The notes beneath the pieces were generated by a model. That model worked only from the letters and a program-made list of their open reading frames with translations. It ran no database searches and was not told the origin of the DNA. Below are positions 8,383-16,595 of a stretch of DNA of 64,000 nucleotides, piece after piece. This stretch comes from Oscillospiraceae bacterium. GTDB taxonomy: Bacteria > Bacillota > Clostridia > Oscillospirales > Oscillospiraceae. The stretch spans positions 248,755-312,754 of the forward strand of contig JAFQCV010000006.1 of NCBI GenBank assembly GCA_017416325.1. Direction: 5' to 3'. Position 1 is the stretch's first letter; each line of letters begins with the position of its first letter. The position numbers and the translations under genes were made by a program.

Positions 8383-8455
8383 GACCGGATAATCCGGTCG
8401 GAACGTGGGAGGGGCTGATGCCCCGAAAGAAATGCGCAAAGCGCATCATTACCAC
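8383..8455 (+). promoter_or_regulatory. L1 autogenous control site upstream of rplK
   Basis: A perfect hairpin (8383-8399) is followed by GTGGGAGG (8405-8412) and ATTACCAC (ending 8455), with two small hairpins between them. The GTGGGAGG...TACCAC pairing copies the base of the L1 stalk of 23S rRNA (helices 76-78), where L1 binds. L1 is known to repress the L11-L1 mRNA by binding such a mimic. Confidence 0.75.
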
Positions 8456-8478
8456 ATTTTATTCAGGAGGTGCTTATA

Positions 8479-8904
8479 ATGGCACAGAAAGTCACTGGTA
8501 TTATTAAGCTTCAAATCAATGCCGCTAAGGCAACCGCTTCCCCCCCTGTTGGTCCCGCTCTCGGTCAGCACGGTGTTAACATCGCTGCTTTTATCAAGGA
8601 ATTCAATGCCCGTACTCAGGCAATGGAAGGCTACAAGATTCCCGTTGTCATTACCGTCTATGCAGACCGCAGCTTCACCTTCATCACTAAGACACCCCCC
8701 ACTCCCCTGCTGGTCCTGAAGGCCGCTGGTCTGGAGAGCGGTTCCGGTGTCCCCAACAAGCAGAAGGTTGGTTCTCTGACCGCCGCTCAGGTCACTGAAA
8801 TCGCTAAGACCAAGCTGCCCGATCTGAATGTCAACTCCCTGGAAGCCGCTGAAAGCCAGGTCCGTGGCACCTGCCGCTCCATGGGCATCACTGTAGTCGA
8901 CTGA
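8479..8904 (+). CDS. rplK: 50S ribosomal protein L11
   Basis: 141 residues from the ATG at 8479, with AGGAGG upstream. It has the L11 N-terminal signature ([20 protein letters not shown]) and the C-terminal rRNA-binding domain ending [13 protein letters not shown]. It binds the GTPase centre of 23S rRNA. Codon use is strongly biased, as expected for high expression. Confidence 0.97.
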   Translation: MAQKVTGIIKLQINAAKATASPPVGPALGQHGVNIAAFIKEFNARTQAMEGYKIPVVITVYADRSFTFITKTPPTPLLVLKAAGLESGSGVPNKQKVGSLTAAQVTEIAKTKLPDLNVNSLEAAESQVRGTCRSMGITVVD

Positions 8905-8914
8905 TAATTGCTGT

Positions 8915-8962
8915 CCGAGGGCATAACCTCGGAAATGTGGGAGGATTTTTCCGCATCACCAC
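8915..8962 (+). promoter_or_regulatory. Second L1 autogenous control site, upstream of rplA
   Basis: A CCGAGG/CCTCGG hairpin (8915-8932) is followed by GTGGGAGG (8937-8944) and CCGCATCACCAC (ending 8962). This is the same order of elements as the site before rplK but shorter. The 3' arm lies four bases from the AAGGAGG ribosome binding site of rplA, so L1 binding could directly block L1 synthesis. Confidence 0.65.
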
Positions 8963-8981
8963 TTTAAGGAGGATAATTACA

Positions 8982-9674
8982 TTGTTTAGAGGTAAAAAGT
9001 ACAAAGAGAGCGCGAAGCTGATCGATCGCTCTGTTCAGTATGATCCCAACGAAGCCCTGGATCTGGTTGTGAAGGGTGCTTCCGCTAAGTTCGATGAGAC
9101 CGTTGAAATCCACGTTAAGCTGGGTGTTGACTCCCGTCACGCTGACCAGCAGGTTCGTGGCGCTGTCGTTCTTCCCAACGGCACCGGTAAGACTCGCCGC
9201 GTTCTGGTTTTTGCTAAGGACGCAAAGCTGGAAGAAGCTCAGGCAGCCGGCGCTGACTATGTCGGCGGCATGGAGCTCGTTGAGAAGATCACCAAGGAAA
9301 ACTGGTTTGACTTTGACGTTGTTGTCGCTTCCCCCGACATGATGGGCCTGGTCGGCCGTCTGGGTAAGGTTCTGGGCCCCAAGGGCCTGATGCCCTCTCC
9401 CAAGGCTGGTACTGTCACCCCCAATGTTGGCGCAGCCGTCAAGGAAATCAAGGCCGGTAAGGTCGAGTACCGTCTGGACAAGACCAACATCATTCACTGC
9501 CCCATCGGTAAGGTTTCCTTCGGTGCTGAGAAGCTGCAGGAAAACATGGACACTCTGGTTGCTGCCATCGTAAAGGCAAAGCCCGCAGCTGCCAAGGGTC
9601 AGTATATCCGCTCCTGCGTTGTTGCTTCCACCATGGGCCCCGGCGTCAAGGTGAGCACTGCTAAGTATCTGTAA
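8982..9674 (+). CDS. rplA: 50S ribosomal protein L1
   Basis: 230 residues starting at a TTG codon (8982), nine bases after AAGGAGG; no ATG fits the family's N-terminus ([16 protein letters not shown]). It contains the L1 signature around [18 protein letters not shown] (about 125-142). L1 forms the mobile stalk at the E site and represses its own operon. The mRNA ends at the bidirectional terminator 9683-9725. Confidence 0.96.
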   Translation: MFRGKKYKESAKLIDRSVQYDPNEALDLVVKGASAKFDETVEIHVKLGVDSRHADQQVRGAVVLPNGTGKTRRVLVFAKDAKLEEAQAAGADYVGGMELVEKITKENWFDFDVVVASPDMMGLVGRLGKVLGPKGLMPSPKAGTVTPNVGAAVKEIKAGKVEYRLDKTNIIHCPIGKVSFGAEKLQENMDTLVAAIVKAKPAAAKGQYIRSCVVASTMGPGVKVSTAKYL

Positions 9675-9682
9675 TCATTTAG

Positions 9683-9725
9683 ATAATAAAATCCCACAGG
9701 CATTTAGCCTGTGGGATTTTATTAT
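9683..9725. terminator. Bidirectional terminator between rplA and the ABC operon
   Basis: A 19-base perfect stem (ATAATAAAATCCCACAGGC and its complement) with a five-base loop. It is flanked by A- and T-runs, so it serves both convergent transcripts. Confidence 0.93.
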
Positions 9726-10519
9726 CAGGATAGCAGCATTTTATCGTTCGCTTCATCAGAACCACTGGCTTTGCTGAACAAATCCAGCAGCTGTTCAACC
9801 GTAAGCTTCCTTTTCTCCTCACCGCTGATATCTACAACGATTTTACCGTCGTACATCATAATCAATCGGTTGCCGTAAGCAATTGCATCACGCATATTAT
9901 GTGTGATCATCAGCGTAGTAAGGTTATTGGCAGTAACAATTTTTTCAGTAACCTCCAAAACCTTGGCTGCTGTTTTGGGATCCAGCGCAGCTGTGTGCTC
10001 GTCCAACAGGAGTACCTTTGGCTGCTGCAGTGTCGCCATAAGCAGCGTCAGGGCCTGACGTTGTCCGCCAGAAAGCAAACCTACCTTTGAAGTCATGCGA
10101 TCCTCAAGTCCCAAACCAAGAATCCTCAGTTTTTCCCGGTAGTTTTCCCGTTCCGTGGAAGTAATTCCGGAGCGAAGCGTTCTGAGCTTTCCTCTACGGG
10201 CAGCCAACGCAAGGTTCTCCTCGATCTGCATGGTTGCTGCCGTGCCCATCATTGGATCCTGGAACACACGGCCGATGTATTTAGCCCGCTTATACTCCGG
10301 AAGGTGTGTAACATTCACACCGTCAATTAAAATACTGCCATCATCCACTTCATAGGCACCTGCAATGGCATTCAGCATGGTACTCTTGCCTGCGCCGTTA
10401 CCACCGATAACTGTTACAAACTCTCCTTCTTTCAGGTGTAAATCAACACCTTTTAAGGCAATTTTCTCATTGACTGTACCAGCATTGAAAGTTTTGTAAA
10501 TCCCTTTAATTTCAAGCAT
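9725..10519 (-). CDS. ABC transporter ATP-binding protein (TrpXYZ-like system)
   Basis: 264 residues. Walker A GGNGAGKST (about 39-47), the signature LSGGQRQALT near 150 and Walker B VLLLDEHTAALD near 173 are intact. It energises the permease encoded immediately upstream, with which it overlaps by eight bases. The His after Asp-Glu in Walker B (DEH instead of DEP) is common in this branched-chain-like subfamily. It is the last gene of a three-gene operon. Confidence 0.9.
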   Translation of the reverse strand: MLEIKGIYKTFNAGTVNEKIALKGVDLHLKEGEFVTVIGGNGAGKSTMLNAIAGAYEVDDGSILIDGVNVTHLPEYKRAKYIGRVFQDPMMGTAATMQIEENLALAARRGKLRTLRSGITSTERENYREKLRILGLGLEDRMTSKVGLLSGGQRQALTLLMATLQQPKVLLLDEHTAALDPKTAAKVLEVTEKIVTANNLTTLMITHNMRDAIAYGNRLIMMYDGKIVVDISGEEKRKLTVEQLLDLFSKASGSDEANDKMLLS

Positions 10520-11438
10520 GTCCCTTCCCCTTTCCGGCTATCTTCTTAGGAATGGCGTTTTTCCAATAAGGAACCGCAAGGAACAGTGCGACTATCAGCG
10601 CCGTCAACAGTTTCAAATCATTCGTATCTAGACCCAAAAGCACCACCATCTGCAGCACCAGATAATAAATCACCGCACCGATGACCACGGCCACCAGCTT
10701 TAGCGCAAAATTACGGAAAGCCTTGCTGAATAGCACCTCGCCGATGATCACTGCAGCCAGACCGATGACGATAGCGCCTCGTCCCATGTTTACATCTGCT
10801 GCTCCCTGATATTGGGCAACGAGACCACCGGAAACAGCCACAAGGCCGTTAGATAACATCAGTCCAATAGTAATGACCCACTTGGTATTAATACCTTGCG
10901 CCCGTGCCATATTTTGATTGGCGCCGGTAGCACGCATTGCGCAGCCATACTCCCGTCCGAAGAACCAGTAAAGCAAAGCAATAAGCAAAGCAAGGAAGAT
11001 CGCCAGAAGCACCAGCGGATTGTCCAGGGAGAGTTCCTGCGCATAACGTTGGGATACAAGAAGATCATATTTGTTAACATTAATCGCGGTATTGGCCCGA
11101 CCATCCATGATTCGCAAATTCACGGAGTACAGTGCCAGCTGAGTTAAAATACCGGCCAAAATGGCAGGAATACCGCAGCGGGTGTGCAGCAGTCCTGTTA
11201 GCATGCCAGCCAGAGCGCCCGCCATGAATGCGCACAGCAACGCCACCCAGGGATTCACACCCATACGCATCAAAACTATACACACGGCACCGCCAGTGGC
11301 CAAGGAGCCGTCAACAGTCAGATCCGCTACATCTAATATCCGGTATGTAAGATACACACCTATAGCCATGATACCCCAAAGCATACCTTGCGCAACGGCA
11401 CCAGGCGACGCATTGAGAAACGATTGCAGTAAATCCAT
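10512..11438 (-). CDS. ABC transporter permease (branched-chain-type, TrpXYZ-like)
   Basis: 308 residues with about eight to nine hydrophobic helices and the family region YGCAMRATGANQNMARAQGI (about 168-187), typical of BPD_transp_2 permeases. It would form the membrane channel with the adjacent ATPase. The substrate is not proven; related operons are predicted to carry tryptophan or other aromatic compounds. Confidence 0.88.
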   Translation of the reverse strand: MDLLQSFLNASPGAVAQGMLWGIMAIGVYLTYRILDVADLTVDGSLATGGAVCIVLMRMGVNPWVALLCAFMAGALAGMLTGLLHTRCGIPAILAGILTQLALYSVNLRIMDGRANTAINVNKYDLLVSQRYAQELSLDNPLVLLAIFLALLIALLYWFFGREYGCAMRATGANQNMARAQGINTKWVITIGLMLSNGLVAVSGGLVAQYQGAADVNMGRGAIVIGLAAVIIGEVLFSKAFRNFALKLVAVVIGAVIYYLVLQMVVLLGLDTNDLKLLTALIVALFLAVPYWKNAIPKKIAGKGKGHA

Positions 11439-11460
11439 ATTTCACCTCGAATTTAGTAAA

Positions 11461-11487
11461 GGGACAGGGTGGAGACCACCCTGTCCC
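11461..11487 (-). repeat. Strong intercistronic hairpin between binding-protein and permease genes
   Basis: GGGACAGGGTGG and CCACCCTGTCCC form a perfect 12-base stem with a three-base loop. On the coding (minus) strand it is followed by only three T residues. It may act as a partial terminator or a 3' stabiliser that raises binding-protein mRNA above permease mRNA. Confidence 0.7.
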
Positions 11488-11502
11488 GGGTCTTTTAACG
11501 TA

Positions 11503-12459
11503 TCAGTCCAGAGTTGTATACCCCTCAGGAACAGTGATGCCCAAAGCAGCACAGTTTTCTGCGTTGTACATCTTAGTGAACTTGCTGGCAGTTTCCACAG
11601 GCATAGTAGCGATATTAGCCTCGCCAGTAAGGATCTTAGCTGCCATCAGACCGGTAGCATAACCCAAATCGTAGTAGTCGATAGAAAGAGTAGCAACACC
11701 GCAGCCGCGACAGATACCGGCCTCGCCGGCAACAACGGGAACCTTGGCAGCCAGCACCACATTGGCAATGGCTTCCGTATTGGCTGCAGCAGTGTTATCG
11801 GTAGGGATATAGATCACATCGCTGTTGCTGCACGCAGCCTGCGCAACAGAAGATACATCATTGGTGTCAGTAAAGCCGTAGGTCTTAACGGTGTAGCCCA
11901 GCTTCTCCAGTTCGACAGTAATAACATCAACCTGATACTGGCTGTTGGGCTCGCCTACGCAATACAGTAAACCTACATTTTGCTTGTCAGGAAACAGTTC
12001 CTTAATCATAGCAGCCTGATCAGCCAAAGGCGCAAGATCAGATGTACCGGAAACATTACCGCCTACGGTACCGGTCCAGTTATCCAGCTCCAGCGCGGAA
12101 GCATAGTCGGTAACAGAAGTGCCAAGTACGGGAATCTTATCCGTACCGGCAACGGCAGCCTGCAGAGCGGGGGTTGCATTAGCCATGATCAGATCAACAT
12201 TGGAAGCAACGAAACCATTGATGATAGTAGTGCATGCAGGTGCTTCATTGGAGGCATTCTTTTCTTCAAAAGTGACCTTGTCCCCCAGCTCCTTTACGAG
12301 AGCATCCTTAAAGCCCTTAGTAGCCGCGTCCAGCGCTTCGTGCTGAACCAGCTGGCAAATACCAACAACATATTTGCCGTCATCAGCAGCAGGCGCACAA
12401 GCTGTCATGCTTACAAGAAGCAGCGCAGCCATAATCAAAGCAATCCATTTTTTCATCAT
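11503..12459 (-). CDS. ABC transporter substrate-binding lipoprotein (ABC_sub_bind family)
   Basis: 318 residues. The N-terminal signal peptide has a lipobox (LLVSMTAC, Cys about 20), so it is tethered outside the membrane. The two-lobed periplasmic-binding fold shows YVVGICQLVQHEALD, NGFVASNVDLIMANATPALQ, GLLYCVGEPNSQYQ and YIPTDNTAAAN, the last typical of the TrpX-type ABC_sub_bind family. It is the first gene of the operon, with a sigma-A promoter at 12506-12534. No T-box was found in its short leader, unlike many trp-linked members. Confidence 0.9.
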   Translation of the reverse strand: MMKKWIALIMAALLLVSMTACAPAADDGKYVVGICQLVQHEALDAATKGFKDALVKELGDKVTFEEKNASNEAPACTTIINGFVASNVDLIMANATPALQAAVAGTDKIPVLGTSVTDYASALELDNWTGTVGGNVSGTSDLAPLADQAAMIKELFPDKQNVGLLYCVGEPNSQYQVDVITVELEKLGYTVKTYGFTDTNDVSSVAQAACSNSDVIYIPTDNTAAANTEAIANVVLAAKVPVVAGEAGICRGCGVATLSIDYYDLGYATGLMAAKILTGEANIATMPVETASKFTKMYNAENCAALGITVPEGYTTLD

Positions 12460-12505
12460 TATTCTCTCCTTTTAATACCGACACATGCGTGGCAGTTATT
12501 GACAT

Positions 12506-12534
12506 ACTATAGCACCTTTCCCCTGCCTTGTCAA
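12506..12534 (-). promoter_or_regulatory. Promoter of the ABC transporter operon
   Basis: On the minus strand, consensus TTGACA (12529-12534), a 17-base spacer and TATAGT (12506-12511). The leader to the start codon is about 40 bases. Confidence 0.8.
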
Positions 12535-12708
12535 CTAAATTCCGCAAAGGACGGACATTTATTTTTCCTCTGTGGACACTTAGCACAAATTAATGCAAGA
12601 AACATCGACGCTTTTGTATAAAATGCTAACAATCCTATTGAGAACCCAGCACCCCAACATATAAATATAATCGGAAAATCTTAGTGCAAAAAATCGCAAA
12701 AATAGTGC

Positions 12709-12737
12709 TTGACAATTCAAATATGTTATGATAAAAT
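12709..12737 (+). promoter_or_regulatory. Promoter of rplJL
   Basis: TTGACA (12709-12714), a 17-base spacer and TAAAAT (12732-12737). It directly precedes the L10 leader. Confidence 0.82.
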
Positions 12738-12744
12738 TCTTCTG

Positions 12745-12849
12745 TTGCCAAAGACAGCAGGTGGCTATGCCGTAAGTCCTGCCGAGGTGCGCTTAAGATT
12801 TTGGATCGTTTTGCGTGTCTTTCTGTCTTCTGGCAGGAAGACACTTTTT
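12745..12849 (+). promoter_or_regulatory. L10 leader (autogenous control of rplJL) with attenuator
   Basis: The sequence AGCAGGTGGCTATGCCGTAAGTCCTGCCGAGGTGCG is the conserved core of the Firmicutes L10 leader, which binds the L10(L12)4 complex. It ends in a hairpin, GTGTCTTTCTGTC paired with GGCAGGAAGACAC (12815-12844), followed by five T residues, which looks like the regulated terminator. Confidence 0.88.
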
Positions 12850-12869
12850 ATTTTCGGAGGTGAAAATCC

Positions 12870-13403
12870 ATGCCCAACGCAAAGGTTCTTGAGACCAAAA
12901 AGGCAGTTGTTGAAGCCCTGTCCGGCAAGATCAAGGAAGCCTCTTCCGTCGTCTTCGTTGACTATAAGGGTATCACTGTCGCTCAGGATACCGAGCTGCG
13001 TAAGCAGTTCCGTGAAGCCGGTGTTGAGTACACCGTTATTAAGAACACTTTGACCCGTTTCGCAGCCAAGAACAACGGCTACGATTTCGACGAGGTTCTG
13101 AACGGTACCACCGCTATGGCTTCCACCACCGGCGACCCCATCGCCCCTGCTCGTATCGTTTGCGAGTACGCCAAGAAGAACAAGGGTGTTAACCTGACCA
13201 TTAAGGGTGGCATTGTTGAGGGTTCTGTTCTGTCCGCTGACCAGCTCAATGGCTTCGGCGAACTGCCCAGCAAGAACGCTCTGGTTGCATCCGTCCTGGG
13301 TACCTTCCTGGCACCTATCTCCAGCCTGGCTTTCGTCCTGGACCAGATCCGGGAGCAGAAGGAAGGCGGCGCTCCCGCTGCCGAAGCTCCTGCTGAAGCC
13401 TGA
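12870..13403 (+). CDS. rplJ: 50S ribosomal protein L10
   Basis: 177 residues, with CGGAGGTG upstream of the ATG. The N-terminal rRNA-binding domain contains [13 protein letters not shown] and [11 protein letters not shown]. The C-terminal helix ([10 protein letters not shown]) binds L7/L12 dimers, and the tail is rich in Ala, Pro and Glu. It anchors the L7/L12 stalk and represses its own mRNA through the leader. rplL follows after 56 bases. Confidence 0.97.
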   Translation: MPNAKVLETKKAVVEALSGKIKEASSVVFVDYKGITVAQDTELRKQFREAGVEYTVIKNTLTRFAAKNNGYDFDEVLNGTTAMASTTGDPIAPARIVCEYAKKNKGVNLTIKGGIVEGSVLSADQLNGFGELPSKNALVASVLGTFLAPISSLAFVLDQIREQKEGGAPAAEAPAEA

Positions 13404-13459
13404 TTCGTTTAAACCACAAAAACAACACACAAATTACATTATTTAGGAGGATCATTACA

Positions 13460-13837
13460 ATGGCTAGTGAAAAAGTCACTGCTCTCGTTGAGGAAGTTAA
13501 GGGTCTGACCGTTCTGGAGCTGTCCGAGCTGGTCCACACTCTGGAGGAAGTTTTCGGTGTTTCTGCCGCCGCTGCTGCTGTCGCTGCTCCTGCTGCTGGC
13601 GCTGCTGCTGAGGCTGCTGAGGAGAAGACCGAGTTTGATGTCATCCTGAAGGATGCCGGCGCTTCCAAGCTGAACGTCATCAAGGTCGTCCGCGCCATCA
13701 CCGGCCTGGGCCTGAAGGACGCTAAGGACCTGGTTGACAACTGCCCCAAGACTCTGAAGGAAGCTGTCTCCAAGGAAGATGCCGAGAAGATGGTTGCCGA
13801 GCTGAAGGAAGCCGGTGCCGAGGCCGAGCTGAAGTAA
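13460..13837 (+). CDS. rplL: 50S ribosomal protein L7/L12
   Basis: 125 residues. The N-terminal dimerisation domain ([19 protein letters not shown]) is joined by an Ala-rich hinge (about 33-52) to the factor-binding C-terminal domain ([20 protein letters not shown], then [12 protein letters not shown]). It recruits translation GTPases. Codon use is extremely biased. Unlike the usual order, rpoB does not follow. Confidence 0.97.
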   Translation: MASEKVTALVEEVKGLTVLELSELVHTLEEVFGVSAAAAAVAAPAAGAAAEAAEEKTEFDVILKDAGASKLNVIKVVRAITGLGLKDAKDLVDNCPKTLKEAVSKEDAEKMVAELKEAGAEAELK

Positions 13838-13860
13838 TTTCAGTTTCCCTTGTTTTTTAC

Positions 13861-13894
13861 AGCCGCCAGATAAATTCTGGCGGTTGTTCCTTTT
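13861..13894 (+). terminator. Terminator after rplL
   Basis: GCCGCCAGA/TCTGGCGGT stem with a short loop, then TGTTCCTTTT. The T-run is imperfect, so some read-through into the next gene is possible. Confidence 0.65.
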
Positions 13895-13905
13895 AGGAGG
13901 TTATT

Positions 13906-14724
13906 ATGGATAAAATCAACAATTTCCTACAGTCTCTGATCCCTGGCTCATTCGATATTCAAGTGTATTTAACCGCAACACTTGTAATCCTTGCCGCTTT
14001 TTTACTGCTTGGTATCGTTGGAAGATTACTCTTTGGCAAAAAGTCTACACTGAACCGCGCAATATCTTCTGCAATCAGCATTTTATTTATCTATATATTT
14101 ACGGTTGCCGTTTACAGCTTCGGTGTGGACCTTGCCTTTTTGATCTCCCCGCTGCCATTTATCGGTATTCAAAACGACACATTATCCATCTTCGTATTTG
14201 AGGGGGCACATTATACAATCATCTGCAGTCAAATTCTTGGAATGGTGATCCTTGCTTTCCTCGCAAATCTTGCGGACAGCTGGCTGCCCACCGGAAAAAA
14301 TATTATATCTTGGTTTTTCTTCCGAATTCTTTCCGTTCTGCTGGCAATGGTACTGCATTTGATCGCAAACGCTATCATTTCTGTTCTGCTTCCTGACGGA
14401 CTTTTGACTTGGGCTCCTGTTGTTCTTTTGGGATTGTTGGCGATTTTCCTTGCTGTTGGCTTGTTAAAAGTTCTAATTGGTACGGTCCTGTCTGTAGCGG
14501 TACACCCATTTATCGGCATTTTGTATACTTTCTTTTTTGCCAATGTTGTGGGCAAGCAGGTTTCAAAAGCCGTTCTGACAACTGGACTGTTGACTGGTTT
14601 AATATATCTATTAAATCACTTCCAGGTCACCATGTTGGTTATTGCCTCGTCCGCGCTGATCGCCTATATTCCCCTACTGATTATTTTGTTGATAGTCTGG
14701 TATTTTGTTGGACGCCTTTTATAA
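13906..14724 (+). CDS. Polytopic membrane protein of unknown function
   Basis: 272 residues, with AGGAGG before the ATG. Roughly seven to eight hydrophobic segments cover almost the whole chain; the polar stretches are very short (for example GKKSTLNR after the first helix). No catalytic motif or known transporter signature was recognised. It faintly resembles CvpA-type proteins by its repeated helix pairs, but this is not firm. It lies between rplL and a convergent mrp gene and ends at a strong shared terminator. Confidence 0.8.
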   Translation: MDKINNFLQSLIPGSFDIQVYLTATLVILAAFLLLGIVGRLLFGKKSTLNRAISSAISILFIYIFTVAVYSFGVDLAFLISPLPFIGIQNDTLSIFVFEGAHYTIICSQILGMVILAFLANLADSWLPTGKNIISWFFFRILSVLLAMVLHLIANAIISVLLPDGLLTWAPVVLLGLLAIFLAVGLLKVLIGTVLSVAVHPFIGILYTFFFANVVGKQVSKAVLTTGLLTGLIYLLNHFQVTMLVIASSALIAYIPLLIILLIVWYFVGRLL

Positions 14725-14727
14725 GCA

Positions 14728-14763
14728 AATCCCCATTTGCAAAACGCAAATGGGGATTTTTTG
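14728..14763. terminator. Bidirectional terminator
   Basis: AAATCCCCATTTGC and GCAAATGGGGATTT form a 14-base stem with a five-base loop and a T-run. It separates the membrane-protein gene from the convergent mrp gene. Confidence 0.9.
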
Positions 14764-14771
14764 TCAAACTT

Positions 14772-15596
14772 TCAGACAGCTTCGATCTGTTCGATCGCCT
14801 TATTCAACGCATCAACATTTACCGTCTCCATCAAACCACCGTCATAAGCGGCAGCCACCTTGGGGTCAATAGGAAGTCTCGCCAAAATCGGCAAATTGAA
14901 TTCTCTGGCAACATCCTCCAAGTGGCTTTTGCCAAAAACGTCAATTTTCTTCCCGCAATCCGGACACTCCAGATAGGCATAATTTTCAACAAAACCCAGA
15001 ATCGGAATATGCATCATGTTTGCCATTTTTACAGCCTTTGACACAATCATGCTGACCAGATCCTGAGGGCTTGTGATGATAACTACTCCGTCAACCGGAA
15101 TACTCTGGAAGACAGTTAACGGCACATCGCCGGTTCCAGGAGGCATGTCCACAAAAAGGCAATCCACATCTTCCCAAATTACATCTGTCCAGAACTGCTT
15201 GACAGCGCCGGCGATGACCGGTCCACGCCACACAACAGGTGACGCAGGATCATCCAAAAGCAGGTTGATCGACATCACCTGAATCCCACCCCTGGACAAC
15301 GCAGGATACAAGCCATCCTCATTGGCACCCTGACACTCGGTAACACCAAAAGCCGTAGGGGCAGAAGGGCCGGTGATGTCTGCGTCAAGAACGCCTACAC
15401 GCTTTCCTTTTCTGGCCATAGCTACAGCAAGCATGGAAGTTACCGTAGACTTACCGACACCGCCTTTTCCGGATACGACCGCGATCACCTTTTTAATGCT
15501 GGACTTGGGATTCATATCCGCAAGTAAACTTTCTTTCTTGCGATCTCCGCAATCTGTGCTTCCGCAAGAAGCACAGTTTCCGTTGCATGAACTCAT
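14772..15596 (-). CDS. Mrp/NBP35 family P-loop ATPase, probable iron-sulfur cluster carrier
   Basis: 274 residues. The N-terminus has a Cys-rich segment (C4, C8, C11, C16), the ferredoxin-like part seen in Nbp35-type proteins. The deviant Walker A GKGGVGKST is near 43-51. The MPPGTGD motif and a C-terminal CPDCGK pair (the bridging cluster site of Mrp dimers) are present. It is expected to assemble or carry [4Fe-4S] clusters in the cytoplasm. AAAGGAGA lies upstream of the start. Confidence 0.92.
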   Translation of the reverse strand: MSSCNGNCASCGSTDCGDRKKESLLADMNPKSSIKKVIAVVSGKGGVGKSTVTSMLAVAMARKGKRVGVLDADITGPSAPTAFGVTECQGANEDGLYPALSRGGIQVMSINLLLDDPASPVVWRGPVIAGAVKQFWTDVIWEDVDCLFVDMPPGTGDVPLTVFQSIPVDGVVIITSPQDLVSMIVSKAVKMANMMHIPILGFVENYAYLECPDCGKKIDVFGKSHLEDVAREFNLPILARLPIDPKVAAAYDGGLMETVNVDALNKAIEQIEAV

Positions 15597-15650
15597 TGTT
15601 TTACATCTCCTTTAGTTTTCACTTGGTTGATTATAGCATAACTACACAGC

Positions 15651-16463
15651 CTACGCAAGTCCTTCGCTATACTGCTTAGCAACCTCTTTTGTGTAGGCTC
15701 TGGGTGTCAGACCGGTATTTCGCTTAAATGCATAACAAAAATAGGATTGTGAAGAAAAGCCACATTCATACGCCACCTGTGACAAGGTCATATCTGTGGA
15801 CATCATTAAATTGATCGCCTTTTTGATTCGCTGTTCTTCGATATACTGATGGATCGTTCTACCAGTAGATGCTTTAAACAGCTTATGAAAATAGATTTTG
15901 CTGAAGGATGCCCGATTCGCCAAAAAAGCAAGGTCCATCTCTGAAGTTAAGTTCTCCCGAATGTATTCCAATGTATCCTCAATAACTTGGCGGTTTCCTT
16001 CCTTCAAGCCTTTTTGGTTTCTGATGGATAGAAAATTCTTTTTCAAAAAGTATACCAATTCTAAAATCAGGCTTTGAACCATCAGTTCATCTTCCATAAG
16101 GCCTGTATTATACAGCGAATATAAGCGCTCAAACAATTCCTTTATATAGCGCACATTCGCAATTTCCATAAAATCAGGAAGTTCCTGCAGAGCGTCATAA
16201 AGCTGACCGGTACTAACGATCATGTGAATATAATAACACCGGTACGGCAGCTTTGTATGCCGCAGTTGACCCGGCTTTGCGCATATCACCGTGTTGCATG
16301 TGATCTTGCGGTGCTCATTATTAATATAAGATGTTCCCCCTTCTAAAATAGGCAACTCGATTTCGAACATTGTTGTCTTTCGATTTTCTGTTATATTCCT
16401 TTTGGGTGTAACTTGCGCATTAAAAATACCAACAGCAACAATGCGTGGCAGCAGAATATCCAC
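15651..16463 (-). CDS. AraC family transcriptional regulator of the adjacent catabolic operon
   Basis: 270 residues from a GTG at 16463, chosen because AGGGGG lies seven bases upstream while the ATG at 16481 has no ribosome binding site. The N-terminal part resembles a cupin-type sensing region (about 30-95). The C-terminal double helix-turn-helix includes FLANRASFSKIYFHKLFKAS and VAYECGFSSQSYFCYAFKR. It is divergent from the four-gene operon at 16596, so it probably activates that operon in response to a sugar-derived ligand. The ligand is unknown. Confidence 0.9.
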   Translation of the reverse strand: MDILLPRIVAVGIFNAQVTPKRNITENRKTTMFEIELPILEGGTSYINNEHRKITCNTVICAKPGQLRHTKLPYRCYYIHMIVSTGQLYDALQELPDFMEIANVRYIKELFERLYSLYNTGLMEDELMVQSLILELVYFLKKNFLSIRNQKGLKEGNRQVIEDTLEYIRENLTSEMDLAFLANRASFSKIYFHKLFKASTGRTIHQYIEEQRIKKAINLMMSTDMTLSQVAYECGFSSQSYFCYAFKRNTGLTPRAYTKEVAKQYSEGLA

Positions 16464-16490
16464 ATTCAGGCCCCCTAACATTAATATTTC

Positions 16491-16519
16491 TAAATTATTG
16501 GGCTACTAATTTGTATAAT
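16491..16519 (+). promoter_or_regulatory. Probable activator-dependent promoter of the catabolic operon
   Basis: A perfect TATAAT (16514-16519) has no recognisable -35 at 17 bases (TAAATT, 16491-16496). A good -10 with a poor -35 fits AraC-type activation. The AraC operator itself could not be identified. Confidence 0.4.
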
Positions 16520-16595
16520 CTAAGTAATATTTATTATTAAATAAAAGCAGCAAAATGTCAAGAGCCGTCATACTTGATTCCAAAGGAGGTTTACT

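Noticed and set aside
12460-12505. T-box for the TrpXYZ-like transporter
   Set aside because: The leader is only about 40 bases and has no AGGGTGG core.
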